Origin: Coriaria nepalensis
Lineage: Eukaryota; Streptophyta; Magnoliopsida; Cucurbitales; Coriariaceae
Reading direction: 5' to 3'
Assembly (NCBI GenBank): GCA_027186245.1
Contig: CP114493.1
Coordinates: 8,935,501-8,999,500 of the forward strand
DNA: 64,000 nt
Part shown: one piece after another, positions 1 to 10,690 of the stretch
Position numbering within the stretch: position 1 is the stretch's first letter
Layout: each line of letters opens with the position of its first letter
Made by a program: the position numbers and the translations under genes
Notes under the pieces: model-generated
The model's input: the letters and a program-made list of their open reading frames with translations, nothing else
The model's database searches: none
What the model was told of the DNA's origin: nothing

Positions 1-187
1 TGAAGACATCACTGTCTCCAGTTTTAAGACTACATGGGTCCGTCCCCCGGCTCGTCCGTTCAAAAACTCTGCTGTATTTCTGGATACCAAAGCAGGAGGT
101 GGGATTGAAGCTTACATTAGCCTTCTAGATGCAGGTATGGAAAAACTTGAAAGTGATGAGGAATTTCGGCGTTTTTTGCATGCATAG
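1..187 (+). pseudogene. BAHD acyltransferase fragment with internal deletion
   Basis: This is the tail of a BAHD acyltransferase copy, entering from the left edge. Bases 1-30 match 1913-1942 of the intact gene downstream (the region just before the HFYPLAGR segment), and bases 31-187 match 2895-3051 (the region after DFGWG to the stop). About 950 bp are therefore missing, including the catalytic HxxxD motif and most of DFGWG. The join is out of frame: reading on in the original frame reaches a stop at 126-128. Apart from the gap, identity to the 1717-3051 gene is very high, so this is a recent tandem copy. The upstream part lies outside the window. Confidence 0.85.
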
Positions 188-705
188 CGAATCATCGCAT
201 GGCTTACATTATGGGAAATAATGGCTAAGGATATCATCCGGGATTTGATCCAGATTTCAACTTGGAAAGGCCTTATTTTATTGTTTATTAAGAAATCTTA
301 TGTCTAATTTGTGGTTTTAAGTGTTATGTTCATTTGGGTTCAAGTGGGATATTGAAGTAAACGAGTGTTTAATATTACGTGGTGTGAAAAACAGTGGGAA
401 AAGTTAAAAAGCAATGCTTTCAAATATGCAAGAAGTGTTAATTTGTCATGTGGATGAGATTTGATTTCAGTGATTAGTGCATCATTGACTTTTGACTACA
501 TTCAAGGTCTGTAATTTCGTTATGGGACCCATTTGGATAACTTGAATTAAAGTAACGAAAGCTCCTCACCGTCATTGTAGCAGTAGACTCTGTATATAAT
601 CGGCCTCTTAAATACCATGTTGATTGATGGAGAGGCTCCAACAACTTCATAACATCATCGATCATCATGTATAAATAATTGAGGGCCGTGGGTGTTTATA
701 GTTGT
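188..705 (+). repeat. Duplicated 3' flank of the BAHD genes
   Basis: This sequence matches 3052-3575 downstream of the intact BAHD gene, with scattered substitutions and small indels (for example the shared run ggttcaagtgggatattgaa). The tandem duplication of the BAHD gene therefore carried at least 0.5 kb of 3' flanking DNA. Confidence 0.85.
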
Positions 706-1662
706 TATAAACAGGAATTGAAAATAGGGATTTGCTTGAGATCGTGTAATATAGTTACTGGTCGACCTTAAGGGAAAATTTGTCTTTTATAAAAGAAACC
801 AAATCACAGACATCCATCACCATAGACCATAATGAAATGCTTAACTACAAAGATTGAACACATAACCCCATAATTAAAGTTACATGTCTTAACACAGAGC
901 AAATACACTTTTTATATTCAAATATATTAAATTATATCTATTAATTTATCGATCATTTATTAAATCGGTATCGAATCAAATATTCGAGGAAGATTCTCCG
1001 GATATTCAAATAATGTTAGACTAATTAATAAGAATATTTAATCCGCCGTATCTGTCCGACCCATCAGATTTCAACGGGTCGGCAGATAGGGTATAAATGA
1101 ACATGCCTATGAATATGAATGAGTATATAAGGGCTAAATCAACGCATATTTTCAGATTTTCACTAATCCGGTCATGACTGCAATTAAAGCTCACAAAATT
1201 AGGTTCTTGATTTCTTTCTTTCTTTATAGACATTGTCTTTTGTGATCACTAGCTAGCCGGCAATTATTTTTCTTTTTCTATATATATGGTTTTTTTTTTT
1301 TTTTTTTTTTTATATTTTGATTAACAAGCAAGCACATGGATCATGGATGTCTCTTTGCAGCGAGTCTCCCCATTCTAAAGTTATAGTTATTGCCGCTTTG
1401 TTGGATGCAATGTCCCTTAACCTTTTTTTTTTTTTTGGTTTTTGTTTTCTTCTGAGTGTCCACATCCAAGTCAACATCTGAAGAAGAACAAGCGTGTTAG
1501 AGAGTCACAGGGAGAGCCGTCCGCTACTGGCCCCACTGATTTTTCGAGAAAAAGGAAATACATGAAAAGGTAAAGTCATCGTATACTAATGGAACCCAAC
1601 TAATAATCAGGATATTATACCATCGTTCTTCTTCAAGATTAGCGATCACTACCAGCTTCCAC
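706..1662. other. Intergenic and upstream region of BAHD gene
   Basis: No supported gene. The stretch is AT-rich and has T homopolymers near 1290-1311 and 1422-1436. Its right part is the upstream region of the 1717 gene. Confidence 0.5.
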
Positions 1663-1670
1663 TATATATA
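1663..1670 (+). promoter_or_regulatory. TATA box of BAHD gene
   Basis: TATATATA lies 47 bp before the ATG at 1717, within ACTATATATACACATA. The spacing implies a short 5' leader of roughly 15-25 bases. Inferred from position and sequence only. Confidence 0.5.
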
Positions 1671-1716
1671 CACATAACTCCAGTGGAAGATCATACTACT
1701 ACTCTCCACTGTAACA

Positions 1717-3051
1717 ATGAAGATTGAAATGGAAGCCATCTCAAATGAGATAGTTAAGCCATCTTTTCCAAGCTCTACTATTCATCCCCATCATTACCAT
1801 CTTTCCTTCCTTGACCAAAAAACCCCTAGAATCTTCAACTCTCTTGTTCTCTTTTACGAACCTGATGATGACAATATCAAACACCTAGACATCCATGAAA
1901 TTTCAGACAAACTGAAGACATCACTGTCCCAAGTTTTAAGACATTTCTATCCACTAGCTGGAAGAGACGATGGTGATCTCCTCATCATTTGCAATGACGA
2001 CGGAATTCCATTCATACAAACTCAAGTCGAATGCAAACTTTCAGATTTCATTCATAACCCAAACCCTAATCAACTCAAAGAGTTCATCCCGTTTAAGGTT
2101 GATGAGAAGACTGATCTCCTCATGGGAATTCAACTCAACGTTTTCCAATGCGGTGGAATTGCTATTGGTATTAACATTTCTCACAAGATCAGTGATGCCC
2201 TTTCCCTTTTCACAGTTATAAGAACTTGGGCCGCTATTGCACGCGGAGATCTAGATGACGAAGAAGCTTCTAAATTTTGCTCACACATGGAGTCAGCAAA
2301 ACTATTTCCTTCACGAGATCTAGGTGGGCATAATCCTGGTTCTGGTTTTAATAAAGCCGACGTTGTTCAAACAAAGAGGTTTGTGTTTAACGCTTCTGAA
2401 ATCGAACATCTTAGGAAAAAATATACTCAGGGCTTAAGCTGTTGGGAAAATCAGAGACCTCCATCGCGAGTTGAGACCTTGACCGCTTTTATATGGAATC
2501 GTTGTTTTGCTGCGACTGCCATCGACTCATCATCCGAAGGAGAAAAGCTCCACTTCGTTTTTCATATGGTGAACATACGGCAAAAGATCGACCCACCATT
2601 ACCGGATTATGCCTTTGGTAACTACATTGCGGCCGCTACAACAACATTACCGATCTCCGACAAAGATGATATCGATGACAAGGCAGTAGGCTATACCCTA
2701 ATAAAGAAGGTAAGAGAGGGGATGGCCAAGATTGACTTGAATTTTGTAAAGGAAATGCAAGAGAATAGTGTTGAACATATGCTTTCAATGAGGAAGACGA
2801 TTAAGGAATTAATGAAAGAAGATACTGTCATGTTTACCTTCAGCAGTTTGTGTCGAATGCCGATTTATGATGCCGATTTTGGGTGGGGAAAACCTACATG
2901 GGTCGGTCCCCCAGCTCGTCCGTTCAAAAACTCTGTTGTATTTCTGGATACCAAAACAGGAGGTGGGATTGAAGCTTACATTAGTCTTCTAGATGAAGGA
3001 ATGGAAAAACTTGAAAGTGATGAGGAATTTCGGCGTTTTTCACATGCATAG
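1717..3051 (+). CDS. BAHD acyltransferase (vinorine synthase-like)
   Basis: An intact single-exon gene of 444 residues, the usual length for the family. BAHD enzymes are cytosolic and transfer an acyl group from acyl-CoA to a hydroxyl or amine of a specialised metabolite. The catalytic HxxxD motif reads HKISD at residues 156-160, in the context ISHKISDALS, and the structural DFGWG motif is intact at residues 387-391 (DFGWGKPTWVGPP). The N-terminal HPHHYHLSFLDQ and FYPLAGR segments are typical of the alkaloid and acylsugar-type clade (vinorine synthase and relatives). Substrate and acyl donor cannot be read from the sequence. It lies between a deletion derivative (1-187) and a second intact paralogue (8362-9946), making a local tandem cluster. 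Unlike that paralogue it has no intron. A TATA box lies 47 bp upstream. Confidence 0.93.
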   Translation: MKIEMEAISNEIVKPSFPSSTIHPHHYHLSFLDQKTPRIFNSLVLFYEPDDDNIKHLDIHEISDKLKTSLSQVLRHFYPLAGRDDGDLLIICNDDGIPFIQTQVECKLSDFIHNPNPNQLKEFIPFKVDEKTDLLMGIQLNVFQCGGIAIGINISHKISDALSLFTVIRTWAAIARGDLDDEEASKFCSHMESAKLFPSRDLGGHNPGSGFNKADVVQTKRFVFNASEIEHLRKKYTQGLSCWENQRPPSRVETLTAFIWNRCFAATAIDSSSEGEKLHFVFHMVNIRQKIDPPLPDYAFGNYIAAATTTLPISDKDDIDDKAVGYTLIKKVREGMAKIDLNFVKEMQENSVEHMLSMRKTIKELMKEDTVMFTFSSLCRMPIYDADFGWGKPTWVGPPARPFKNSVVFLDTKTGGGIEAYISLLDEGMEKLESDEEFRRFSHA

Positions 3052-4590
3052 CGAATCATCGCATGGCTTACATAATGGGAAAAAATTGCTAAGGATATTA
3101 TCATCCGGCATTTGATCCAGATTTCAAGTTGGAAAGGCCTCCTTCTCTTGTTTATTAATAATTCTTACATCTACTGTTTTGAGTGTTATGTTCATTTGGG
3201 TTCAAGTGGGATATTGAAGTAAACGAGTGTTAAATATTACGTGGTGTGAAAAACAGTGGGAAAAGTTAAAAGCAAGGATTTCAAATATGCAAGAAGTGTT
3301 AATTTGTCATGTGGATGAGATTTGATTATTAGTGCATCCTTAACTTTTGACTACATTCAACGTCTGTAATTTCGTTATAGGACCCATTTGATAACTTGAA
3401 ATTAAAGTAACGAAAACTCCTCCTCACCGACATTACAGCAGTAGACTCTGTACATAATCAGCCTCTTAAATACTATGTTGATTGATGGAGAGACTCCAAC
3501 AGCTTCATAACATCATCGATCATGATGTATAAACAATTGAGGGGCCGTGGGTGTTGTTATAAACATGAATTGAAAACAGGGATTTACTTCATTGAAAACA
3601 TTTGGGTGATGTACAAATTATACTTCGTATTTCAAGGCCGAAAGAAATTTGTACTGTTACAAAAGTCTTAGAGATTTAGAAAGGAAGTTATTTTTCTGCT
3701 GTAAGACAAATCCAGCATTCATGTATATAGGCATCCGCTTTTGGACATTAGAAAAACATTGCATCTATCATAGCACTCCTTTTATATATATATATCCCAT
3801 TACATTCCTTTAAGATATGTCTTCACTTATAAAGAAACTAAACTATTTGTTTATTTCCAATGTAGGACAGTTAAAAAAAACCTAAAATATCCAACATGTA
3901 GAGAGATTAAACATTGATTAGAGGAGCTAAAGAAAGACATAAAGAATTAAGGTTCATTTAATATTGTGAGTTACAATTTTTTTTTTTTTTTTTGGCCGTA
4001 AATTGTTCACAATATCAAAAATGATTATGATAAATTTACATTATTCTTTCATTCTACTAATGATTTTAGTTTCTATTAAAAGAAACCAAATCACACACAT
4101 CCATCACCACACTATAGTAAGAATATCTAATCCATCATATTTGTCGTGATAAAAAATATAGAGTTATTTTATTTTAGAGTAGAATAATTTTTTTATTTAT
4201 CTGTCTTCTCAGTTTCCTTTATTTAGTATATATATAGCCTCTTTGTATTTATGTTACATCATTTTTTTGATTGTATTACAAAATATCAATGAAACATAAC
4301 CTCATTTTTTTTTTTTTTTGTATTTTCTCTTAATTTTTTTGAATTCTTTAACATAGTATTAGATCTAAGTTTCATGGGACGAAACTTAATCTCAAACACA
4401 GCTTTAGTAGGAGGCAACGCATCCCAACTTTTGGAGTGACCATATAGTTTCGAGAGGGTTTTCATTCATTTTATGCAATCTAGTATTTCGTTTTCTTTTA
4501 TTTTATGATTTTTTTTTTTTGCAAAAATATGTCGTTTTTCTTTATTTTATTATGACTATTGAAATAGACGATTCGTTTTAATCTGTGAAT
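3052..4590. other. Intergenic DNA downstream of BAHD gene
   Basis: The first 0.5 kb is the counterpart of the duplicated flank at 188-705. The remainder is AT-rich with T homopolymers (near 3976-3994 and 4305-4319). I see no gene. Confidence 0.5.
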
Positions 4591-5035
4591 ATGAAGTTGT
4601 ATGGAAAAAATTATTCGTATTGAAGTTGTGATAAGAACTTTTCTTAAAGATAAAAAGATTTAGGGATATGTTAGTGGAACTTCTATGAAACCTAGGAATA
4701 TTGATGAGGGTGATGAGGGTTATGTTGCTTTAATATATACATGGGAAGCAAACAATGCAAAAATTATTAATTGGATTAACAATTCTTTTGAGCATTCAAT
4801 ATGTATATAGTTGGCGAAGTATGAGACAACAAATAAGGTTTGAGATCATCTGCAAATGTTATTTACTCAATCAAATTTTGCAAAGTAGTAGAAGAATATT
4901 AGTATTCAAGAGTTTTATTATCTTATGACATATTTTCAGGATCAATTGGCTCCTATAAAATCAACAAAATTAAAGGCATGTGATGCATATATTTAGAGAG
5001 CTTTCAAAACAGATCATGATTCTTTTGTTATTTAT
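4591..5035 (+). mobile_element. Degenerate Copia gag fragment
   Basis: Conceptual translation across frameshifts and stops recovers the Ty1-copia gag (UBN2-type) pattern: KLYGKNYSY near the start, then TWEANNAKIINWINNSFE, LAKYETTNKV, LFTQSNFAK and SIQEFYYLMTYFQDQLAP. At least one frameshift near 4620 and several in-frame stops make it non-functional. Assignment rests on recall of the family consensus. Confidence 0.65.
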
Positions 5036-5891
5036 TGGGTTGTGATATTTTCACTGCAACTTCTTTATTCTTATTCCTTTTTTGCTTATTGTTCCTTGAG
5101 GTAGTTGCAACATGAGCACTTTCAATAGTTTTATCTCGTTTTAATATGTTCTCTTCTTACATACAGTGAGAAATGAGCTTATTGAGAGTCCATGTATCTT
5201 TTTGAGTGTTGTAACTTACCGTAAACTAACCGTATTGTGCAGTAAGATAAATTAAAACTAAATACACGAGCAGATCATTAGACAACTTTAACTTTAGTGT
5301 GGTTAGTTTTGAAGCAATGTTAGTTAAAAACTTGCTAGCAATAGAATATTCATGCAGCCGAGAACCAACTAAATATTCTCTTTCCAGTTCTTACAGTTTA
5401 TGTCAGCACATGGATTGAGTTCATATTGGTTGTAACATTAGCAGTTGTAGCAGTAACTAACAAATTTGAGAACAAATAAATAATATAAGAATCACTAATA
5501 AAATTCATGTCAATATAAAATAAACATGTAAATGCAAGACATAATAAAAAGTAGTATTTTCCATGCAAAAAGTAAATGTTGATAATAAATTTAATCAAAC
5601 AACAACCTTCCTTTGGGCCGGTATATTGTCCACATAGAAACTTTATAATCATCACATTTATTTTCGCAAGTATTTTTACTATTTAGCCAATCAATGACTT
5701 TCATTTAGGTCGATCATTAATTGCATAAACAATACACACACAAGGTATCTCAAAATTAAAAAAAATCTACGCAAGAGACATTATTTTGGTATCATTTGCT
5801 TCAATTAATTTATTTCAAGATGAAAGATATAAACTGAATAAAATTTATAATTCAAAATTTCAAATATTAAAATTTCAAATCTCATATTAGT

Positions 5892-6306
5892 TGTTGGGTT
5901 ATTTTAATAATCTAATGTGAGATTTCAAATTATTAACAATTATATTTAGCTTTTAAGTGATCTATTGTAGTAGCACACAATGAGATATTTTATTTAGTAT
6001 GAGTTTTGTAATTCGTGGTACCTAATAGAAAATATAATTATAATTAGTGGAGTTCTAGTTAGGTTGCATATTTAAAGAATCTAATAGGAGTTTTGGTCCC
6101 CAAGGCTAATTATTTTATTTCCTATTCCTCAATACCTCATCTTTGAGTGAGACCTTAAAAGAGATAGATTAATTTATGGAAAACTCATACCCTTCTCTAA
6201 TTGATGCTATGAATTCAGATATTCCGTTCTCATTATTCTATTATAAAATCTTTATATTATATGCGAAGTTTATGAGATTTATCTAGAATATATGTTTATT
6301 CCAACA
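5892..6306 (+). repeat. Probable Copia-type solo LTR with primer-site remnant
   Basis: The segment begins TGTTGG and ends CCAACA, a perfect 6-bp terminal inverted repeat of LTR type. It is followed by AGTGATATTAGAACATGG, which resembles a decayed tRNA-Met primer-binding site (TGGTATCAGAGC plus ATGGTTCG). Length is 415 bp. Bases 5892-6202 pair as an inverted repeat with 6500-6817. No intact internal region follows. Confidence 0.6.
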
Positions 6307-6499
6307 AGTGATATTAGAACATGGTTCGTATTATATTATTAAGATTGATTGTGTTGATTATGATTAATGAATTTCTTGTGTTGATATTAGTTATACAATT
6401 TTGTGTGTGTGTGTGTGGTTTTAGGATTTGATTCATAATTATGTGTATAGTTTATTTTAATTTTCATTAATCTTAATCACATGATTGATTGAATGTTTT

Positions 6500-6817
6500 A
6501 ATTAGAGAATGTATGAGATTTTTCACAAACTAATCTATCTCTCTTAATGAGTCTCACTTAAAGATGAAAAATTGGGGAGGAGGAAATAAAATGATTAGTC
6601 TTAGGGACCAAAACCCCTATTAAATTCTTTATATAGGACATATAGTTAAAACTATGCTAACCCTAATTAAATTTTTTATTATGTATAACATATTATGAAG
6701 TCTATACTAAATAAGATGTATCATTAAGTTCTATTACGATATATTACTTAATCAGTACAATTAAAAAAATAAAAATAATAATTTTAAAACTCATATTAAA
6801 TTATTAAAATACCCAAT
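6500..6817 (-). repeat. Second LTR-like copy in inverted orientation
   Basis: The reverse complement matches 5892-6202 over about 315 bp. Examples are TTTTGGTCCC followed by AATCATTTTATTTCC, and GAGAGATAGATTA. Divergence is moderate. Together the two copies form a large inverted repeat with a spacer of about 300 bp that contains a GT microsatellite near 6402-6417. Confidence 0.65.
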
Positions 6818-7835
6818 AATAATAATCTCTTACATTAAATAAATGTTAAACCTAAGCTCACAAATAAAGTGCAAGGTCAATGTCCAAACCCAATATAACA
6901 TGGAAATACCGAAACTGATATCATGATAAATAAGCATGAATAGGATTTATTCCCAGAAATAAAATGAAAAATCTAACAGTTACATGGAAAATAAATTTTC
7001 TATGTCATTACAGAAAGTTAACTTGGTATGGATAATCGCGTCTTCATGTGGACCAGATTGAACAGTAGACTTAGTCTCATAATAGATGTAGTTGTATATG
7101 AGCAGCCAATCGTGACTTTCTGATTGTGCTCATTATGATCATATCATTTAGCTAGGGATATATGGTCGTATATAGCGACTACCTAGCTATCCAAACTCAT
7201 TCTCATTGTGCTCTTTTCGAGAAACGTTGACCATTATCATGAGTACCACTTCCTAGATGAGTAGTTGCGGCTCATATCATGCTAACCTCATTCTCCAACT
7301 GGGTTAAACAAATATGACATAAACTTTATTGATTTAGTATTCATAGGATTAACTCAGTCAACGCTCGACCTAACTTCTTTGTGTGAATACAATAACTCAG
7401 ATCTCTCAGCTCTACGTACAATTTGTTCATTATTAAACAATTATTACGCATAGATTATATCAACTTGCATGCTCGTATTCAACTATATATGCATAGTCTA
7501 TTCAACGTGCAGATACATACCTAACTATTTACATGCAAAGTTTCTTATAAATAAAAAAAAAATGAAATTCGATTTATCCATTCACATTAATATCGATGTT
7601 ATTTTCATGTGATAGTTAATGTAACGTAAAAAACTGTCATTAATAACTTTAATACAATATGATATAATTTGTTATATTATATGATCATATATTTTATATA
7701 ATATACATACAAAAAAAAAAAATTCACATATATCTTATTTCATTATTTCAATTGTCCTATATATTGTATATAAAAAAGCTGATGAAAGGGATATGAACTA
7801 TCGTTAATTTGTCAACTATTTCAAAAATATTCAAG

Positions 7836-7867
<32 letters not shown>

Positions 7868-8361
7868 CGAGTTTTATATATCACTTATTTAAAATTTTTA
7901 CGAGGTACATATGTATCTATTTAATATTAAAATCAAGTTATATGAATATTATTAAGTCTTTAATTTATTTCATAAAAATTTAAATAAATTATATTTTTAC
8001 ATTAAAAATACAAATTTCGAGTGTTATCGAGTCACTAATTCTCTAAACAAGTTGAACATATAATATTGGATCGGTAGGGACAAAACATTGAGCATCTTTA
8101 TCTAAAGAATAGAGACACGACAAGAAAGAAACGTAATATAGTAATATATCTTAAAACAAGAATATAGACTCGGTATATATTAGAATAATATTATTTCTTA
8201 AAGCAATAATATAGAGTTGGAAATGCCAATGAAAAGTTGGTGAAACAAGTTATGTATAAGTATGCATCTATTTATTTCTAAGATTATTACAACAGCGATA
8301 CAACTACAAACAAAAATATTCCATTTTGTTCATTACATTAATCAATAAGAGAGAATCTAAG
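6818..8361. other. AT-rich upstream region of second BAHD gene
   Basis: No gene found. It holds an (AT)n microsatellite at about 7835-7862 and an A run at 7710-7720. The last few hundred bases are presumably the promoter of the 8362 gene, but I see no clear TATA box there. Confidence 0.45.
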
Positions 8362-9946
8362 ATGAAGCTTGTCGTTGAAGTAACCTCAACAGAGACTATC
8401 AAACCATCTACCCCTACCTCCGACCACCTTCACCATTACTACTTATCCTTCATTGATCAATTAACTCCAAGCATGTTCAACTCCATAGTTCTCTTCTACT
8501 CAAATGATGATCATGATCACGGTGATGTCAAACATCACGTCCATGAATTTTCAAACAAGCTCAAGACATCGCTCTCTCATGTCTTAACTCATTACTACCC
8601 ACTAGCTGGAAGGCACGTTAATATTGATGATGTTGTCATCGAGTGCAACGATAATGGAGTTCTGTTCTTAGAAGCAGAAGTTAAATCGTGCAAACTTTCT
8701 GATGTTCTTGATGAAAACCCTAACCCTAACGAACTCAACAAGTTCGTACCGTTTAAATTTGACGAGCAGACTCAGATTCTCATGGCCGCTCAATTCAATA
8801 TCTTCAAGTGCGGTGGAATTGCTCTTGGCCTAAGTGTTTCACACAAGATTTCAGATGCTTTATCACTTTTCACATTCATCAAAACATGGGCTACAATTGC
8901 TCGTGGAGAGTCAATCAAGTTTAGTCCGATTCAGCTCGAGAGTTCATCGGCAAAACTGTTTCCTCCAAAAGATTTGGCTTGGTACTCTCCTGGTACGCTT
9001 ATTCCGTTGGAGGACGTTGTGATTACAAAGAGCTTTGTGTTTGATGCTTCTGCAATCGAAGATATTAGGGAAAAATACGCTCACAACTTAAACTGGGAAA
9101 ATCAGAAACCCGTGTCCCGAGTTGAGGCCTTGTCGGCTTTCATATGGAGTCGATTTGTTTCCGTGATTCCAACCGATGAATCTAAGAAAGATCCGAAAAC
9201 ATTTCACACTATATTTCATATGGTGAACTTACGGCCGAAAATTGACCCACCTCAACCATTATATTCTTTTGGTAATCTCTATGGGATCTCTACGACAACA
9301 ATGTATCCATTCTCAGATGATAATGAACACAACAAGATTGATTGTTCTAAAACCCTACTGAAGCAGGTGAGCTGGAAAAATTGTCTAATATAACAGTTAT
9401 AGTATAAGTGTCACAAGATATATTATACTATATATATGTTACCAATATTAACTATGATTTATCCCTTATCTTTCAAAAACAATATTTGGTAAATTGTCAT
9501 GTTCTTATCCAATCATATTCTTTAATATGTTTATCTTATATTGACATTTGACCGTTATATCATGTGACAAATGTAACCGTTAAACGTGATGTTAGGTGAG
9601 AGGGGAGATGAATAAGATGGACAAGAACTTTGTGAAGAAGATGCAAGAAGATGGAGAAGAGTACTTGGATTCAATCAAGAAGAGTATCGAAAAGTTCAAG
9701 ACAGGAAAGGGTGTGTCGTTGACTTTCAGCAGTTTATGCAGAATGCCCATGTACGAAGGTGACTTCGGCTGGCCATGGGGCAAGCCCAAATGGGTCGGGT
9801 CTCCGGCCCGTTCAATGCGGAATTCTGTCGTTTTCCTCGAAACCCAAACGGGTGGCGGAATAGAAACTCACATTAGCCTTGTAGAGGACGACATGAAAAA
9901 ACTCGAGGCTGATGACCATTTCCGACAATTCGTGCATGCCATGTGA
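8362..9946 (+). CDS. BAHD acyltransferase, two exons
   Basis: Exon 1 is 8362-9366 and exon 2 is 9596-9946. The intron begins GTGAGC and ends TTAG, keeps phase 0, and joins ...LLKQ to VRGEMNK, aligning exactly with KKVREGMAK of the single-exon paralogue. The product is 451 residues. HKISD sits at residues 161-165. The structural motif is altered: it reads DFGWPWGKPKW from residue 391, with two extra residues (PW) inside DFGWG-KP. I chose the ATG at 8362 because it aligns with the start of the paralogue; an upstream in-frame extension has only a non-ATG start. Role as for the family: acyl-CoA-dependent acylation of a specialised metabolite, substrate unknown. The gene otherwise looks intact. 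Confidence 0.9.
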
Positions 9947-10690
9947 TCGGGTTTATACTACGTGTCGGATCCGGTCCTACCAAGTGTACCTGCAATTTGA
10001 TATAAGATTTGTTCTTATCTACTTTTTTTTCTTTCAATCAAGTCTACGTTTTGATCATTTGGATGTGAAGTGTGTAATGACTTGTCCCTTTCATTTTCGG
10101 TCTGTCCTTGTAATGTACAACTCATTGTTTCATTCCCATTATGAAAAATCATAATTTTAATGTTTTTTTAATTATTTCTTTGTGCTAATCTTATAATTAA
10201 GCTAATAATTTTCCCCTAATTTAGATTCGATTTAGTCTTCAGGATATACATAATATTCTTTACGTTAAGGGCAACGGTAAGGAGACAGACAAAAGAGGAA
10301 GAGAGTTGTTTTTTATGACAGAGCTCGTGTTTGCCTGCCATAACAGATCAGAAATATCTTTATATAAATGAATTCACAACAGCAAAAACAAAAAAACAGC
10401 GGTGTCCTCCTCAAAATCAACATAATACACGAAAATCAATCGAACAAAATACTACGTGCATACATGGTACATATAGACTCTCAACAAAGGTATACAATAC
10501 CCAACTCCACCATGTTTTTGACCCCAAAAAAGAAAAGAAAGAAAGAAAGAAAGAAAGAAATTCCATCATGTTAAACCCTCTAGAACATCACGATATATAT
10601 GTATACATCACATGATGTCTATCTATACTAATGAAAATGCAGCTTCTAACTCACATGCACAACTCAGGACCAATTCAGACTTGAGGATGT
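9947..10690. other. Intergenic region with GAAA microsatellite
   Basis: This is the 3' flank of the BAHD gene and of the converging PP2A B' relic. It contains a (GAAA)n run at about 10535-10560. No gene seen. Confidence 0.5.

Noticed and set aside
474..668. 64-codon minus-strand frame
   Set aside because: It lies in the duplicated BAHD 3' flank, has no recognisable domain, and is not preserved as an open frame in the sister copy at 3340-3535.
5398..5655. 85-codon minus-strand frame with hydrophobic residues
   Set aside because: The hydrophobic character follows from AT-rich composition; no family or promoter context.
8326..8361. N-terminal extension of the second BAHD gene
   Set aside because: It would start with TTG. 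The ATG at 8362 aligns with the paralogue's N-terminus.
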